A DNA stretch of 64,000 bases from Arctopsyche grandis (taxonomy: Eukaryota; Arthropoda; Insecta; Trichoptera; Hydropsychidae): contig NC_135359.1 in the NCBI RefSeq assembly GCF_051622035.1, positions 33,137,501-33,201,500 of the forward strand, written 5' to 3'. Positions within the stretch are counted from its first letter, which is position 1; every line of letters begins with the position of its first letter. Made by a program: the position numbers and the translations under genes. Under the pieces are notes generated by a model. The model was not told the origin of the DNA. It worked only from the letters and a program-made list of their open reading frames with translations, and did not search any database. Positions 48,101 through 58,931 of the stretch are shown in pieces.

Positions 48101-51100
48101 TCAATTGATAAAAAAACAGTTGAACATTCTTATAAATAGCATTCTGAAATGTGGCAAAGGATTGTGCGCCGCTCGATGAGTTACACAAAAGCTTACTAAG
48201 ATTAAGTTGGTGGCACATAGAAAGCCTATTTTCTAATAACCAAACGAGTCGATGGTCAGTTTTCCATTTGTCTCTAGTGTAATGAGATAACTCTACGGCT
48301 CCCCACAAAGCCGGCGTCATGCTCGCCGAATGCCACAGTTTGCAAACTTCGCCCAATCTAAAACACAAAAAAAAAAACACATCAAACGACCGCCGAACAC
48401 GAACAAATTGACAAAAAGGTGAAAGACGACTTACTTGACGAGGGCCGGAAGAGCACCCTTGGCCGCGACAACGTGCTTGAATACGGTAGTCAACAATTCT
48501 TCAGGTATGTTGCATCCCCAACGGTTCTGCGTGACTGTGCTAGATCTAATTTTTACAGGGGGTACTTCGCTTCTGACTGCGACCAGTGACGGAGCTTCGG
48601 CTTGTGATTTGGCGGCTGCATTCATTTTAAAGCATATTAGTTAGTGGGTTTCGTATTTGTATATAACATATAATAATTTAATCAATGTTGATTTTTTCAA
48701 TCGGGGTTCGAACCCGGGACTTTTCATAATCATCTTCAACGTGTGGGTTTACCTTTGCCGTGTGTATTTTTAGCGTGGTTGTGAGGTCTGATGGGGCGGG
48801 GACGTTGAGCGCGAGGTTTCGCTGTCGGGATCACCGTGGCGGTAGACGGATCGTACTCTTCGCCGGAGCTGCTGCAGCTCACCGGCGATATGTTTCTTTT
48901 CCGTTTTCCGTCGGAGACTACAGCCTTCTTGGTAACGGGCAGGACTTCAGTGACCTAAATTCAGTACATAACCAAAGTTTTCAACAATTTGCAGAGATTC
49001 AAAATCAGTCGAGGCGGAAATGTAAGGATTTCAAATTCAAATTGTAAATTGTACAACTTGTAAAATGATGTAGTTTTGTCCAATGGACCTAACCCACACG
49101 CGTAATGTTTACATGTCTGCAGCTTATTGAATCTTTTATGTTAAATATAAAAGGCAACAGAGTATGATGGGAGTTTTGCCAACAAGTCCTTGGGCCTGAA
49201 AAACGCCGATAGGCGTTGTATTTTGAGCATGTACAAAGTATACAAGAATACTACCCGCCGAGCCTTTCCAGGTAGCATTGAACATGGGTCGTGTAATCCG
49301 TTTCAATGTTTATAAAGACTGGTTTACACCGGAATTTCTGAATTTATAACCATAGCAGAATTTTCCAATGGCAATCCTTAACTGCTGAGTATTCTAGATT
49401 GTGACTTGGCATTTAGATTGCGAGTATTACATTTTAACAACAATGATGAAGATGGAACTAGTTTTGGAAAAATACATTCATGGATTTTTTTTGTTTGTTT
49501 TATATTGTTGCAAGATATATTAGAGAGTCTATCTAAATACACCTTTACAAAACTCGAAATCCTCAACGGTAGTTATATAGGATTTGTTTGGATTAGCTAA
49601 ATATTTATATCTGCTTTCTATTTATTGGATTTCCAAAAAAATTCTAGTTGGAAATGTTGGCGAAATTTTCAGTGTGGTGGGCTTTCAACATAAAAGACGT
49701 CAGCACTCAAAGGGTTAATTAATGTTATGCTGTAAGTTTTTAACAAAATTTTAAGTCGCCTGGAAGTGGTACCTTACTTTCAGTTCATTAAATTTATTCT
49801 TATATTGTACAAAAAAAGCTCTTAAAAAATAAATGAAGTTGCAGAAGTCTCTCGAGGGATGGGTCTGTTGAGCAAAACTACATCCTATCAAGTTGGCAAA
49901 TGTCCGAGGAAAATTCGGCGATAAAGATTCTTTCTATAGTATCAGTAGGAGGTGGGCAGAAGCAGATGACCTCGATATGGAAGAAAATTACTTTGAAGAA
50001 CCTGATTGAGGTATAAACACAAGAAATTATAAAACACATTATTGATTTCATAGAAGAAAACGTCATCACAGCAAAAAGTATAGTACAAACATTTAATCTT
50101 AATGATTTTGATTGTGCAACTTATATATCGAGATGGCTAGAATAGCATTTGTAAAAATGAAGGCGGCGCTTACAAACAAGCATCTCAATCTTTATACGCG
50201 GTTGAGATTCGCGAAGAGCTACGTCTGGACAGTATTACTACACGGATGTGAGACGTGGACTCTGAAAACCAAGATGATCAGCCGCATTGAAGCTTTTGAG
50301 ATGTGGGTCTATAGGCGTATGCTGAAGATTCCGTGGACCAAAAAGATATCAAACGAAGCTGTCCTCGGCATGATGGGGAGAGGCAGGGAACTTGTTTCTG
50401 TCATCAAGCGGAGAAAGATGGAGTACCTCGGACACATGATACGGGGTCCAAAATACGAATTTCTCCGTTTGATAACCATGGGGAAAATAGAAGGAAAAAA
50501 ATGAATTGGCAGGAAAAAGTTATCTTGGCTTCGAAACATGCGCATGTGGACTGATATGAGCGCCGAAGAGCTGTTCCAAGCCGCTGAAGACCGATGCGGA
50601 TATATTCAAATAATCGACGAGGTGGTCGCCAACGTCCGGATGTGGACAAGGCATTAACAAGAAGAAACAAAAAACTTATATATATATATAATATTTTCCA
50701 GACAATAAAGCCCTTCGGATAGAATGTGTTCCGATAGAAGATCAGGAAGAATTCAGATCCGACCATTCCAAGACGGAGGGACAGTGAAGACTCTCGACCG
50801 GCTGAGATGGACTAAATTTGCACAATAAATCAAAACGTAAACAAAATCAATGCAATTGTGTTATTATTGTATAACCGATCAAGTTGACATTTTGCACAAT
50901 CAGTGATTGGATCCATCCGTTTTCTAGGTCACACACACACACACACAACAACAAAAAAAACGGAAGAAAACTTGCCTGAAGCTGTTGACTGCTGGCTTTC
51001 CTAATCTTAATCTTAATGGTATTAGTGTCCTCGGATATCTGACTGTGGTAGGTTTCGACGGCAGCGGCTGCGGCGGCGGCAGCCTTCTTCGCGTTCTGCT

Positions 51101-51656
51101 TCTTCTTGCTGGCAGAGGAACACATGCCCATCATGCTGCGAGGCTTGCCACTCTTGGGTATCTCCAAGACGGTGACCTTGCTGAGGCTGGGCTTGCCGCG
51201 GCGCAGCGGCACCTGACTCATCTGGTGGCTGAACGGCTTGCCGCCCTTGATCTTGCGATGGAGCATGTCCAGGTTCTTGCCCCCCTTCACGTTCACGTTG
51301 ACGTTGACGATGGAGTCGAGGTGGTCGTGGTCGCGGTCCCAGTGCGAAGACTTGGGCTTCTTGCGCTTTGAGGGGTAGCCGTTGGTGGTGGTGGTGTCGG
51401 AGCGCTTGGAGCCGGAGCCGGAGCCGGAGCGGCCAGAGGGGCCGTTGGAGACGATCCTCATGTGGGAGTGTGAGTGGTGGGGGTGAGTGTGCTGCTGCTG
51501 CTGCTTCTGGGTGGCCGCGATCTCGTCGATGCTCTGCTCGAAGTCCGTCTCGAGCTTCACGCAGGAGGGGGGCGCGTGCGGGGGGGGTGCGGGTGTGAAG
51601 GGGGCCGGGGTGGGAGTGGGGGGCGGGGGCGCCCCTTCCCCCTTGGAGTGCGCCAT
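45119..51656 (-). CDS. FBXL6: F-box/leucine-rich repeat protein 6 orthologue with repeat-rich C-terminal tail
   Basis: Nine exons join in phase (minus strand): 50,976-51,656; 48,753-48,954; 48,435-48,615; 48,197-48,357; 47,800-47,966; 47,581-47,721; 47,128-47,500; 46,898-47,057; 45,119-46,823. Total 1256 residues. Exon 1 is basic, Pro- and His-rich, and ends at a GC donor (CAG/GCAAGT). The F-box lies near residue 330 (NIPEELLTTVFKHVV ... CKLWHSASMTPALW). The LRR region matches vertebrate FBXL6 in detail: EALQKGCPQLQVLR versus LERLQKGCPRLRVLR, DDEVLGRLLKTSNCLRLLD, and ALPRGMKRLY. F-box proteins are substrate receptors of SCF ubiquitin ligases; the substrate here is unknown. After the LRRs come a Lys/Glu-rich helix and a Ser/Pro tail with eight W-N-(L/I/F) repeats (about 917-1197). 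The ATG at 48,623-48,625 overlaps the exon 3 acceptor and is not the start. Intron 1 holds a piggyBac-like MITE and a LINE fragment. Confidence 0.9.
49165..49714. mobile_element. Truncated piggyBac-like element in FBXL6 intron 1
   Basis: The right end GACGTCAGCACTCAAAGGG plus TTAA (49,715-49,718) and a long internal match to 30,916-32,248 in inverse orientation. The left terminus is lost, since it begins at the inner TTTTGCCAACAAGTCC word. Confidence 0.75.
50133..50657 (+). pseudogene. RTE-like LINE, C-terminal reverse transcriptase remnant
   Basis: Frame 1 (50,133-50,504) carries NKHLNLYTRLRFAKSYVW, LLHGCETWTL and EYLGHMIRG, the C-terminal signature of RTE/Bov-B-like LINE proteins. A frameshift near 50,490 leads to a second frame with RKKLSWLRNMRMW and VVANVRMWTRH, ending at 50,655-50,657. 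Antisense to FBXL6 in intron 1. Confidence 0.85.
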
Positions 51657-52440
51657 CGGTCAGGCGGAGGCGGAGGCGGCGGAGGCGGCGGGGGCGGAGG
51701 CGCTCCCCCCCCTGTCGGGAGCGGCGCCGCGCATCCTCACCCGTTCTCGAGGCGCATCGCGGGGGGCGCGCCTCACCACCGGCCAGGGGGCGGGGCCTCA
51801 CTGCACCGCCCTGCCGAGGGCGCTCCGCCCCGGGGGGCGACCTCTGCACCTCTGCACCTCTGCACCTCACCTCACCTCACCTCACCTCAGACTACGGACG
51901 ATCGATGCCCGCCACTCCACTCCACTCCACTCCACCTGAAGACGACGACGAAGACTCCTCCTCGGCAGTCGTCGGTGGCAGTGACGAGGTGACCTCGTTC
52001 CGGGTGTCCAGTGTCGTCTAGTCACCAAGTGTCTAGGTGTGTAATGTAATGTGTAATGTGTAATGTGTAATGTGTAGTGTTTGGTGTGGTGTGGTGTGGT
52101 GTGTAATGTTCGGGAGTGTCCGATGTCGGCTCGCCGCTGAACCGTACAGACTGGTTCGTTGCGGAAACCCGCCACTGAGGGGCGCCACTCCCCACCACCA
52201 ACATTGCACCGACGTTCGCTTGCCACGTACTACTACTGCTACTACTACTACTACTACTACCCTGTACTACATATGTACTACGCCTAGCAACTGCACCTGC
52301 ATCTGCCTGGATGCGGATGTAGCTGCCCAGCCTTTTCCTGGAAGCCGATTGATTTTGCGTGCATCCATCCGGGCTCGTCGCGTAGCGGGAGAGGTGACCG
52401 CTTTAAAGGTCGAAGAGTTCTCCACCCTATAACGGTGTGT
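51657..52440 (-). promoter_or_regulatory. GC-rich 5' region of FBXL6 with simple repeats
   Basis: G+C content rises sharply around the FBXL6 start, with tandem CACCT/CTGCACCT (51,840-51,888), TGTAATG/TGGTG units (52,040-52,115) and (CTA)n (about 52,220-52,262). It probably contains the promoter and 5' UTR. Long open frames on both strands here are low-complexity (Gly, Pro, Arg, Ser). Confidence 0.5.
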
Positions 52441-52445
52441 CCCAT

Positions 52446-52560
52446 ATTTATTTATTTATCTATTTATTTATTTATTTATTCAAATAGCAAAACTGCTAAT
52501 ACATACAATACAAAATAACAACAAAAAATTATAAATCGTCTTCCACAAAGGTATCCATTA
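52446..52560 (-). repeat. LINE 3' end with (AAAT)n tail, minus strand
   Basis: The minus strand reads the end of a coding frame (MDTFVEDD-like), then a short 3' UTR with TAGCAGTTTTGCTA and an (AATA)n tail. Nearly the same block recurs at 53,437-53,541. Confidence 0.7.
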
Positions 52561-52587
52561 AGATTTCGCGAAAAACTTCCGTATACG

Positions 52588-53430
52588 CCTGTTTTCTAGA
52601 CTTATCCAAGGCCTTCGATCGAGTGGATCATGATCTGCTTTGGTCCAAACTGTTAAAAAGGGGTGCTCCAAGTCAAATTGTGAGGTTTTTAGCATCCTGG
52701 CACCGGAATCAGTTCAGCCATGTACGCTGGGGGAATTCATACTCTGATCCCGCTTCTTTGAAGTGCGGAGTTAGACAGGGTAGGTCAATGTCTCCTGGCT
52801 TATTCAACCTTTACATGGATGAACTTTCACATCGCCTTCGACAGACTGGAGTTGGTTGCCACATAGGAGGAATATTCAGTAACCACATCAGCTATGCGGA
52901 TGACATGGTGATCTTGGCGCCTTCTCCGTCAGCTCTGAATCGCCTCCTGGAAGTTTGCTCGAGTTATGCTGCAGAACATAATATGCGGTATAATACGAGT
53001 AAATCCATGGTATTGATTTTCCGATACGGTCGAGGTCCTCATTTCGTCCCCAACATTATTTTAGATGGGCGTAATCTTGAAACTGTTAGGGAAGTCAAGT
53101 ATCTGGGACACTTGCTGACGGAGGATCTATCTGATGACCGTGACATCGAAAGACAAAGAAGAGCCATTTGTGTAAGGGCAAATATGCTGGCTAGACGATT
53201 TTTCCACTCCAATGTAGAGGTGAAGAGACAATTATTTATGTCCTTTTGTACTAGCCTCTATACTGGTGAATTATGGACCAGATACAAGCGGGAGACGATG
53301 AGGAAGATAAAAGTACAATACAACAACTGTTACCGTGCTCTTTTCGGGCTACCTAAGAACTGTAGCGCGTCGCAAATGTTTGTAGAAGGGCATGTGCCTC
53401 ACTTTGAAGCCATTCTCAGGATGAGAGCGG
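52588..53430 (+). pseudogene. LINE reverse transcriptase fragment with YADD active site
   Basis: The frame holds FLDLSKAFDRVDHDLLW, GVRQGRSMSPGLFNLYMDEL, ISYADDMVILAPS (catalytic Asp pair) and VKYLGHLLTEDLSDD, that is the palm and thumb of a LINE reverse transcriptase. The frame is open without internal stops for about 280 residues. Endonuclease and 5' half are absent and the 3' end runs into (TTTA)n. A related scrap lies at 62,553-62,635. Confidence 0.85.
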
Positions 53431-53436
53431 CCTCTT

Positions 53437-53541
53437 TATTTATTTATCTATTTATTTATTTATCTATTTATTTATTTATTTATTCAAAAAGCAAAACTGC
53501 TAATACATACAATACAAAATAACAAAATAACAACAAAAAAT
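53437..53541 (-). repeat. Second copy of the LINE 3' end block
   Basis: Matches 52,446-52,535 with a longer tetranucleotide tail. The pair brackets the reverse transcriptase fragment as direct repeats. Confidence 0.8.
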
Positions 53542-53544
53542 TAT

Positions 53545-53945
53545 TTATTTATTTATTTATTTAATAGTTTTGGACCATTGTGGCATTACAGGAAGAAACC
53601 TAATGCGTCACAATGGCCTACATTTGAAAAAGATATAAAAACATGATATAAAAAACAAGTAAACTGTAAATAAAGGAAAAAAGCAAAAGCAGAAAACATG
53701 GTAATATAAAATAATAAAAAAAAAGTAGCATAAGAAAAATAATACATCATTCAAAGAGAAAAAAAAAATAACAAAAGTGTAAAAATTAAAAATAAAATCC
53801 ATAAATCCCATTCTTTGTTTACACTGAACAAAATTAAAATAGTATATAAAAATATACAAAGGAGAAAGAAAAAGTAAAATAAAATAAAACAAAATATGAA
53901 TAAAAAATAAAATCACAGCGAGGCCCAAATGGAAGAGAGTAGATT
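53545..53945 (-). mobile_element. 380-bp retroposon with terminal hairpin B, minus strand
   Basis: The minus strand begins at TAATCTACTCTCTTCCATTT. It is T-rich, with GAATGGGATTTATGGATTTT, and ends with a hairpin (53,575-53,616; arms CCATTGTG and CACAATGG) and an (AAAT)n tail. A nearly identical copy lies at 56,761-57,137. The Phe/Tyr-rich open frame is an artefact of T-richness. Confidence 0.75.
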
Positions 53946-54106
53946 AAGATTCCACTCATTCATCACATTCAAATTAAGAAAGTAATGATGAGCGCAGGTT
54001 ACCAGATAAATATGTTAAGATAATATCCGATAATCTACGCTCCCCAAGGTGGAAATTATAAATCATCTTCCACAAAGGTATCCATTGAGAGGGCTGTACA
54101 CCCGAA

Positions 54107-55230
54107 ACCTTAACAGTTTAATCTTAATTCTGTAAATGTACCGCGGGAAGGTGTGTATCAAAGTATCTCGGTCTATGAAAACACTGATTGTGTTAGTAAG
54201 AGGATCCTTTATTTATGTTCACTTGTTCAAATAGTAATTATATGTACAAAGAAGCTCGTTTTCGTTTCTCAACTTCGGAGCGATGAATTCTTTCTTCTGG
54301 AATAGTCAAATGGGACGTTGCCAGAGATTAATTCTGCATGTTTGTGCAAGAGCGATGATTATGCCATCGTAAGACTTGGCTATTGGTTTGAAATATGTAT
54401 ATGAGATCGCTGGCTTTGATTCGGAATAACGTTTCATTTAAATTTTGACTTTGCGATGGAAAGTCATAAACAGACAAACTAATACCGATCATTTGTACAT
54501 ATTAAAGAAATCCTTGTTGTTATTAATAGGGCTGTACACCCGAAACCTTAATTTTGTTACCATTCCTTTCTTCGATATATATATTGAGTGTATGTATATA
54601 TTGAGTGAATGCGACAATATATATCAATATATATATATATATAGGATCCGGATGTGAAGGATTCCAAGTGAAACGCAGATTAAGTCAGAGCTATGTATTT
54701 ATTAACACATGTCTTCGGGCTCGTTCTCCAACAAGTGACCATAACAACACACATCCGGTCTTTCCCATGCATACCACACACACTTTATCCCAGCTTGACC
54801 AACCATACCTACGGCTCGTTTAAAAATCATTCCTACATATATATTGAGTGACGCTTCGACCAAATAAAACGTGTTTTAAATTGACAAAATCGAGGTTTCG
54901 TATTCTACTATTTTCTCTTCCAAAACTGGACCAATTTTTAAAAAATTTCATCGTCGGTATGAGAAAGCTATTTTCTGTGCATCTATGGGCGTATTTTTTT
55001 TAAAATCGACCGTTAAATAACCACGCTAGACTCTTTTCGTGGGTGTAAAAAAGAGGCGATTTTATAGATGTTTGGCGGCTCCTAGCTCCTATAAAAATAA
55101 ATAAATCAAAAAAATAAAACGATAGATGCACCCCAATGGTGGATATCCATAGCATATTAAAAAATAATTTCTCTAGTGCCATAATTGAGGTAGGTAGAAG
55201 TATAGTACGTTTGTATGGCCCTCTTAACAC
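54107..55230 (-). mobile_element. Inverted copy of the 2,325-3,240 composite
   Basis: The minus strand repeats the LINE 3' end, TATA-rich tract and LTR-like block of 2,325-3,240 in the same order. An extra ~200 bp (54,640-54,838) occurs within the AT tract. Confidence 0.75.
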
Positions 55231-55400
55231 CCTTCAAGAAAGCAGCAATGTTATTAGAACTTCTAATGCCTTCAGGGAGGGCATTATACATTTGAACACC
55301 TCTGTGAAAAACACCTCCTGCAGTTTGAGCTTTCTTAACTCTACCTATAATTAATTTATTCCTATTTCTCGTTTTATAATTATGTATATCTCTATTCCTA
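55157..55400 (-). pseudogene. CR1-like reverse transcriptase C-terminus (3' segment)
   Basis: Minus-strand frame with NYKTRNRNKLIIGRVKK, GGVFHRGVQMYNALPEGIRS and LNYGTREIIF, the C-terminal end of a CR1-like LINE. The upstream part is displaced to 56,168-56,445 by the LINE at 55,401-56,167. Confidence 0.8.
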
Positions 55401-56167
55401 CGCCTGCAGTGTAGGAATAGAGCGTAGACCAAGGACTGGAAAATAAAACTCAACCAGCTAAAATCAATGCAGGTCACATTTGCACTGCGACGAAATAGTG
55501 TCAGCATTCAGACTTTCATAAACGGAATCCAAGTTCCACAAGCTTTGTCAGCCAAATATTTAGGACTGCATCTTGACTCAGGGCTTACGTGGAGGCATCA
55601 AATTAAAAAAAAAATAGAACAGAATCGAATGAAACAAAGAGAAATGCATTGGCTAATAGGAAGACACTCCAAATTAGACCTACAATGCAAAAAACTGATA
55701 TACCAGGCAATCTTGAAGCCAATATGGACATATGGCATACAACTGTGGGGATGTAGTGAGCCATCCAATATCGAAAAAATGCAAAGATGTCAAAACCAGT
55801 TTCTGAGGATTATCACCGATGCATATCGGTTCGTCACAAATGAAGAGACCCCCAAGGACCTTAAAATCCAAAAAGTAAAAGAAGCCATTAGAGAATGCGC
55901 CGGGAGGCACGAGTTGAGACTGCACCGTCACCCTAACATAGAAGCGTTGCAGCTATTGGACACAACTCACCAGCAGAGGCGTTTAAAGCGAAAAAAGCCA
56001 CACGAATTGGTGTTCTGAATGTGAGAGATTCAGAAGCCCAATTCACAATTTTGGGGACGGAGTGATGATTCCGTAGTGCCCGTACATGATCTGAAGAGCA
56101 ACGATATCACTGGTGATGATTTATCGGGAATCGATAAGATGGCTCCAAAAAAGAATATAAAAGAAAT
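55401..56167 (+). mobile_element. Jockey-type LINE inserted into a CR1-like LINE
   Basis: A ~35-bp target duplication (55,366-55,400 and 56,168-56,202; from TTCTCGTTTTATAATTATG) with one mismatch flanks it. It encodes the open C-terminal reverse transcriptase part (55,435-56,018), with SAKYLGLHLDSGLTWRHQI and LKPIWTYGIQLWGCSEPSN, ending LKRKKPHELVF. It is 5'-truncated but uninterrupted, hence fairly recent. Confidence 0.85.
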
Positions 56168-56445
56168 TCTCGTTTTATAATTATGTATAACTCTATTCCT
56201 AACTATATGATTATTAAAATATTTGGGTAATAGATTCTTATCTAGCTTATATATAAACTTTAAAGTGCTTACTTTAACATTATTTCTAATGTCCAACCAT
56301 TTCAATTCATCTAACATACTTCTTACATTCTTACGTTTCCTCACATTCAAAATTGCACGCATTGCTCTATTCTGCACTTTATGCAGTTTATCAATACACA
56401 AACCACTAAATAGATTGAGGACTGTAGCGCAGAATACAATATGAG
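56168..56445 (-). pseudogene. CR1-like reverse transcriptase, upstream segment
   Basis: Minus-strand frame: KLHKVQNRAMRAILNVRKR, RSMLDELKWLDIRNNVKV and LLPKYFNNHIVRNRVIHNYK, continuing into the segment at 55,157-55,400 once the inserted LINE is discounted. Confidence 0.8.
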
Positions 56446-56528
56446 GTATACATATATTTGAAAAAAAATATAGCAGAACTTGTCGAAATAATTATTTATT
56501 TATTTATTTATATATATTGTTACCATTG

Positions 56529-56758
56529 ATGTATAATACACTAGATCCGTCCTCACGTCTTATACTGGTCTCCCTTTTGGCGCATGCAAAATACATGGCG
56601 CATGCACAGTTTCTCTTAGTAGGTAGGTAGGTACCGCTGCGTCGTAGGGAAAAAAACCCAACTTCCCCGCTAGTTAAACCCCCCACACCCCTCAGTTAGT
56701 GAAGACAAGATCTCCGACCAAAATCACACGTCAGGGCCCATCTATGTGTATTATACAT
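56529..56758. mobile_element. Short MITE-like element with ATGTATAATACAC ends
   Basis: Perfect 13-bp inverted repeats bound 230 bp with two GCGCATGCA words and AGGTAGGTAGGTA inside. No coding content. Confidence 0.55.
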
Positions 56759-56760
56759 TT

Positions 56761-57137
56761 ATTTATTTATTTAATAGTTTTGGACCATTGTGGCATTACA
56801 GGAAGAACCTAATGCGCCACAATGGCCTACAATTGAAAAATATATAAAAAGAAGTAAACTGTAAATAAAGGAAAAAAGCAAAAGCAGAAAACATGGTAAA
56901 ATAAAATAATAAAAAAAAGGAACAAAAGGAAAATAATATCATTCAGAGAGGAAAAAAAAATAACAAAAGTGTAAAAATCAAAAATAAAATCCATAAATCC
57001 CATTCTTTGTTTACACTGAAAAAAATTAAAATAGTATATAAAAATGTACAAAGGAGAAAGAAAAAGTAAAATAAAATAAAACAAAATATGAATAAAAAAT
57101 AAAATCACAGCGAGGCCCAAATGGAAGAGAGTAGATT
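56761..57137 (-). mobile_element. 380-bp retroposon with terminal hairpin B, second copy
   Basis: Same 5' boundary and hairpin (56,785-56,825) as the copy at 53,545-53,945. Confidence 0.75.
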
Positions 57138-57167
57138 AATTAGAGAGTAGATTAGTACATCAATGAT

Positions 57168-57527
57168 TGTTACGTATACTAAAAAAGAGCCGCCAAGTAA
57201 TTGAAAACGGATTAGGCCAGGTAGCATCCCAGAGACCGTGCGATCGTAATAATTGGTTTCAAGGATTATATCTAGACTGTAAGTGCATTTAGGCTAAACA
57301 ATGACCGTTATTAGTCATATCCGAATACATATCCGAATACGTGACTATACAATAGGTAAACAGATTAGACGTCCTGAGAGATCTACCCCTTATAAGGCGG
57401 TAAGTAGGCGATGTCATGTCATTCTGGACTGAGCACTGCCAGTGCGTGTATCTCCTTAATCATCAATAAATGCTGTGAGACGACTGTTGGCCTTTTACTT
57501 GGATCCTCCACCCACCCCTACGCAACA
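57168..57527 (+). mobile_element. Solo LTR of the family at 35,796
   Basis: Starts TGTTACGTATAC, ends CCCTACGCAACA, and shares CCTTATAAGGCGG and AATAAATGCTGTGA. The flanks (TGAT / ATAT) do not match, so recombination or decay is likely. Confidence 0.8.
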
Positions 57528-57599
57528 ATATTTTAGCTATCAAGCTAATTTAAAAATACATCTTAATTATTATACTTAACTTTAAAATTTATAATTAAC

Positions 57600-58385
57600 T
57601 TATATGTACTGTCTCTCACAGAGGTGTCTCTTCGCACCTCGCAGGAATGCATCCATGTTCTTAGCAGACCTGATGCACTCAGGGAGGGCATTATACATGA
57701 GCACACCCCTGTGAAAAACACCCCCAGTCGTCTTATTCTTTCTTACTCTACTTACAACTAGTTTATCTCTATTCCTTATTATAAATATAATCATCAAAAT
57801 ACTTAGGTAATAACTTATGATCTAACTTATAAACAAAAGACAATGTACTAATATTTAGACTAATTCTAATACTCATCCATCCTAATTCATCTAACATACT
57901 TCCAATACTCTTAAATCTACTCGCATTCAAAATACCTCTCATAGCTTTATTCTGTCTTTTTTGCATTTTTTCTAAATCTTGGCCACTAAACAAATTAAGC
58001 ACAGTGGCACAATAAACCCCATGTGGCAAGACAATTGAATTAAACACTAAAATTTTACTTTTTTTACTTAAAATATTTCTTAATCTAGATAATATACCAA
58101 CTTTTCTAGCCATTTTTTTTATTATATAGTCAGCGTGCATTTTAAAATTTAGTCCCGAGTCTATGTATACTCCTTAGTATTTTATATTTTCAAATTTTTA
58201 TTATTAATTAACTTATCCTCAATTCTAATTTCATTCAATATATTTTTTATTTTTACCAATCATTTTTGTTTTATTCACATTCAGCTTTAATTTATTTTCA
58301 CACAACCAGTCATTCACATAATTTAATTCTATATTTAAAATCTCAGACATTACATCAACATTCTTTCCAATTATATATAATATAA
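57600..58385 (-). pseudogene. CR1-like reverse transcriptase remnant
   Basis: Minus-strand frames cover YVNDWLCENKLKLNVNKTK (about 58,290), KVGILSRLRNILSKKSKI, VYCATVLNLFSGQDLEKMQ and GGVFHRGVLMYNALPECIRS. There are frameshifts near 58,140 and 57,790. The 3' UTR is cut by the LTR at 57,168-57,527. Confidence 0.85.
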
Positions 58386-58504
58386 TATCATAGAAAATAA
58401 AAATTATCGATCACTGTCAAGCTCCGTCCGAAGGGTTGAATTGGTATATATCACCGTCAAGTTAGTATAAACATTTATATAGAATTTCAACGAGACCGCT
58501 CCAA

Positions 58505-58931
58505 AGGTGCTTCTACGCTAGAGAGCCGAGCACGAGCGGAGCACGAGCCGAGCACAAAAGGCATTTGCATCGCGCTCGCAGTGCGCTCGTGGACGTGTTG
58601 AGTGACAGACGTTTCGCTCGAGCATCATGGAAACGTGGACAGAAGATGTTTGTTTGCAATTAATTGAATTATATCAAAATAATACAACGATATGGGACCC
58701 AAAACATGAGGATTACTATAAAAAAAATAAGAAGATTGATGCATGGTCTCATATATCCCAAGACTTGGGCAAGGATGTCCATATCCGCCACGAGCCGCGA
58801 GCACATTGCGGAAAACTACGTTCTAGGAGAATGATTGTTGTAGGCTCGTTGTATGTCCACACTTGACACCGCGAGTAGAGTGGCTCGGCTTGAGCTCAGC
58901 TCGTGCTCGGCTCTCTAGCGTAGACCCACCT
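58505..58931 (+). mobile_element. TIR element carrying a MADF-like reading frame
   Basis: The ends share TCTACGCTAGAGAGCCGAGC followed by ACGAGC in inverted orientation. CAA flanks both sides (58,502-58,504 and 58,932-58,934). A 3-bp duplication suits PIF/Harbinger-like transposition. Confidence 0.75.
58627..58866 (+). CDS. Truncated MADF-domain reading frame inside a TIR element
   Basis: 79 codons begin METWTEDVCLQLIELYQNNT then TIWDPKHEDYYKKNKKIDAW, the N-terminal half of a MADF domain (Trp near the start, LIELY, W-x-P, then Y-K-K-...-DAW). The later domain part is missing and the frame runs into the right inverted repeat. MADF proteins are known partners of PIF/Harbinger transposases. This looks like a non-autonomous remnant that kept part of that gene. 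Confidence 0.6.
   Translation: METWTEDVCLQLIELYQNNTTIWDPKHEDYYKKNKKIDAWSHISQDLGKDVHIRHEPRAHCGKLRSRRMIVVGSLYVHT

Noticed and set aside
48431-48625. ATG at 48,623-48,625 as the FBXL6 start
   Set aside because: The bases after it form a good acceptor (AATGCAG) that joins in phase to an upstream exon; the ATG would be an artefact of the intron end.
51022-51992. Long open frames on both strands (for example 282 aa minus, 172 aa plus) in the GC-rich block
   Set aside because: They overlap FBXL6 exon 1 in other frames or lie in GC-rich simple repeats; composition is Arg/Gly/Pro/Ser low complexity with no domain.
53608-53928. 106-aa Phe/Tyr-rich minus-strand open frame, repeated at 56,827-57,120
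   Set aside because: Produced by T-rich retroposon sequence; no start context, no domain, and the two copies differ by frame-disturbing indels.
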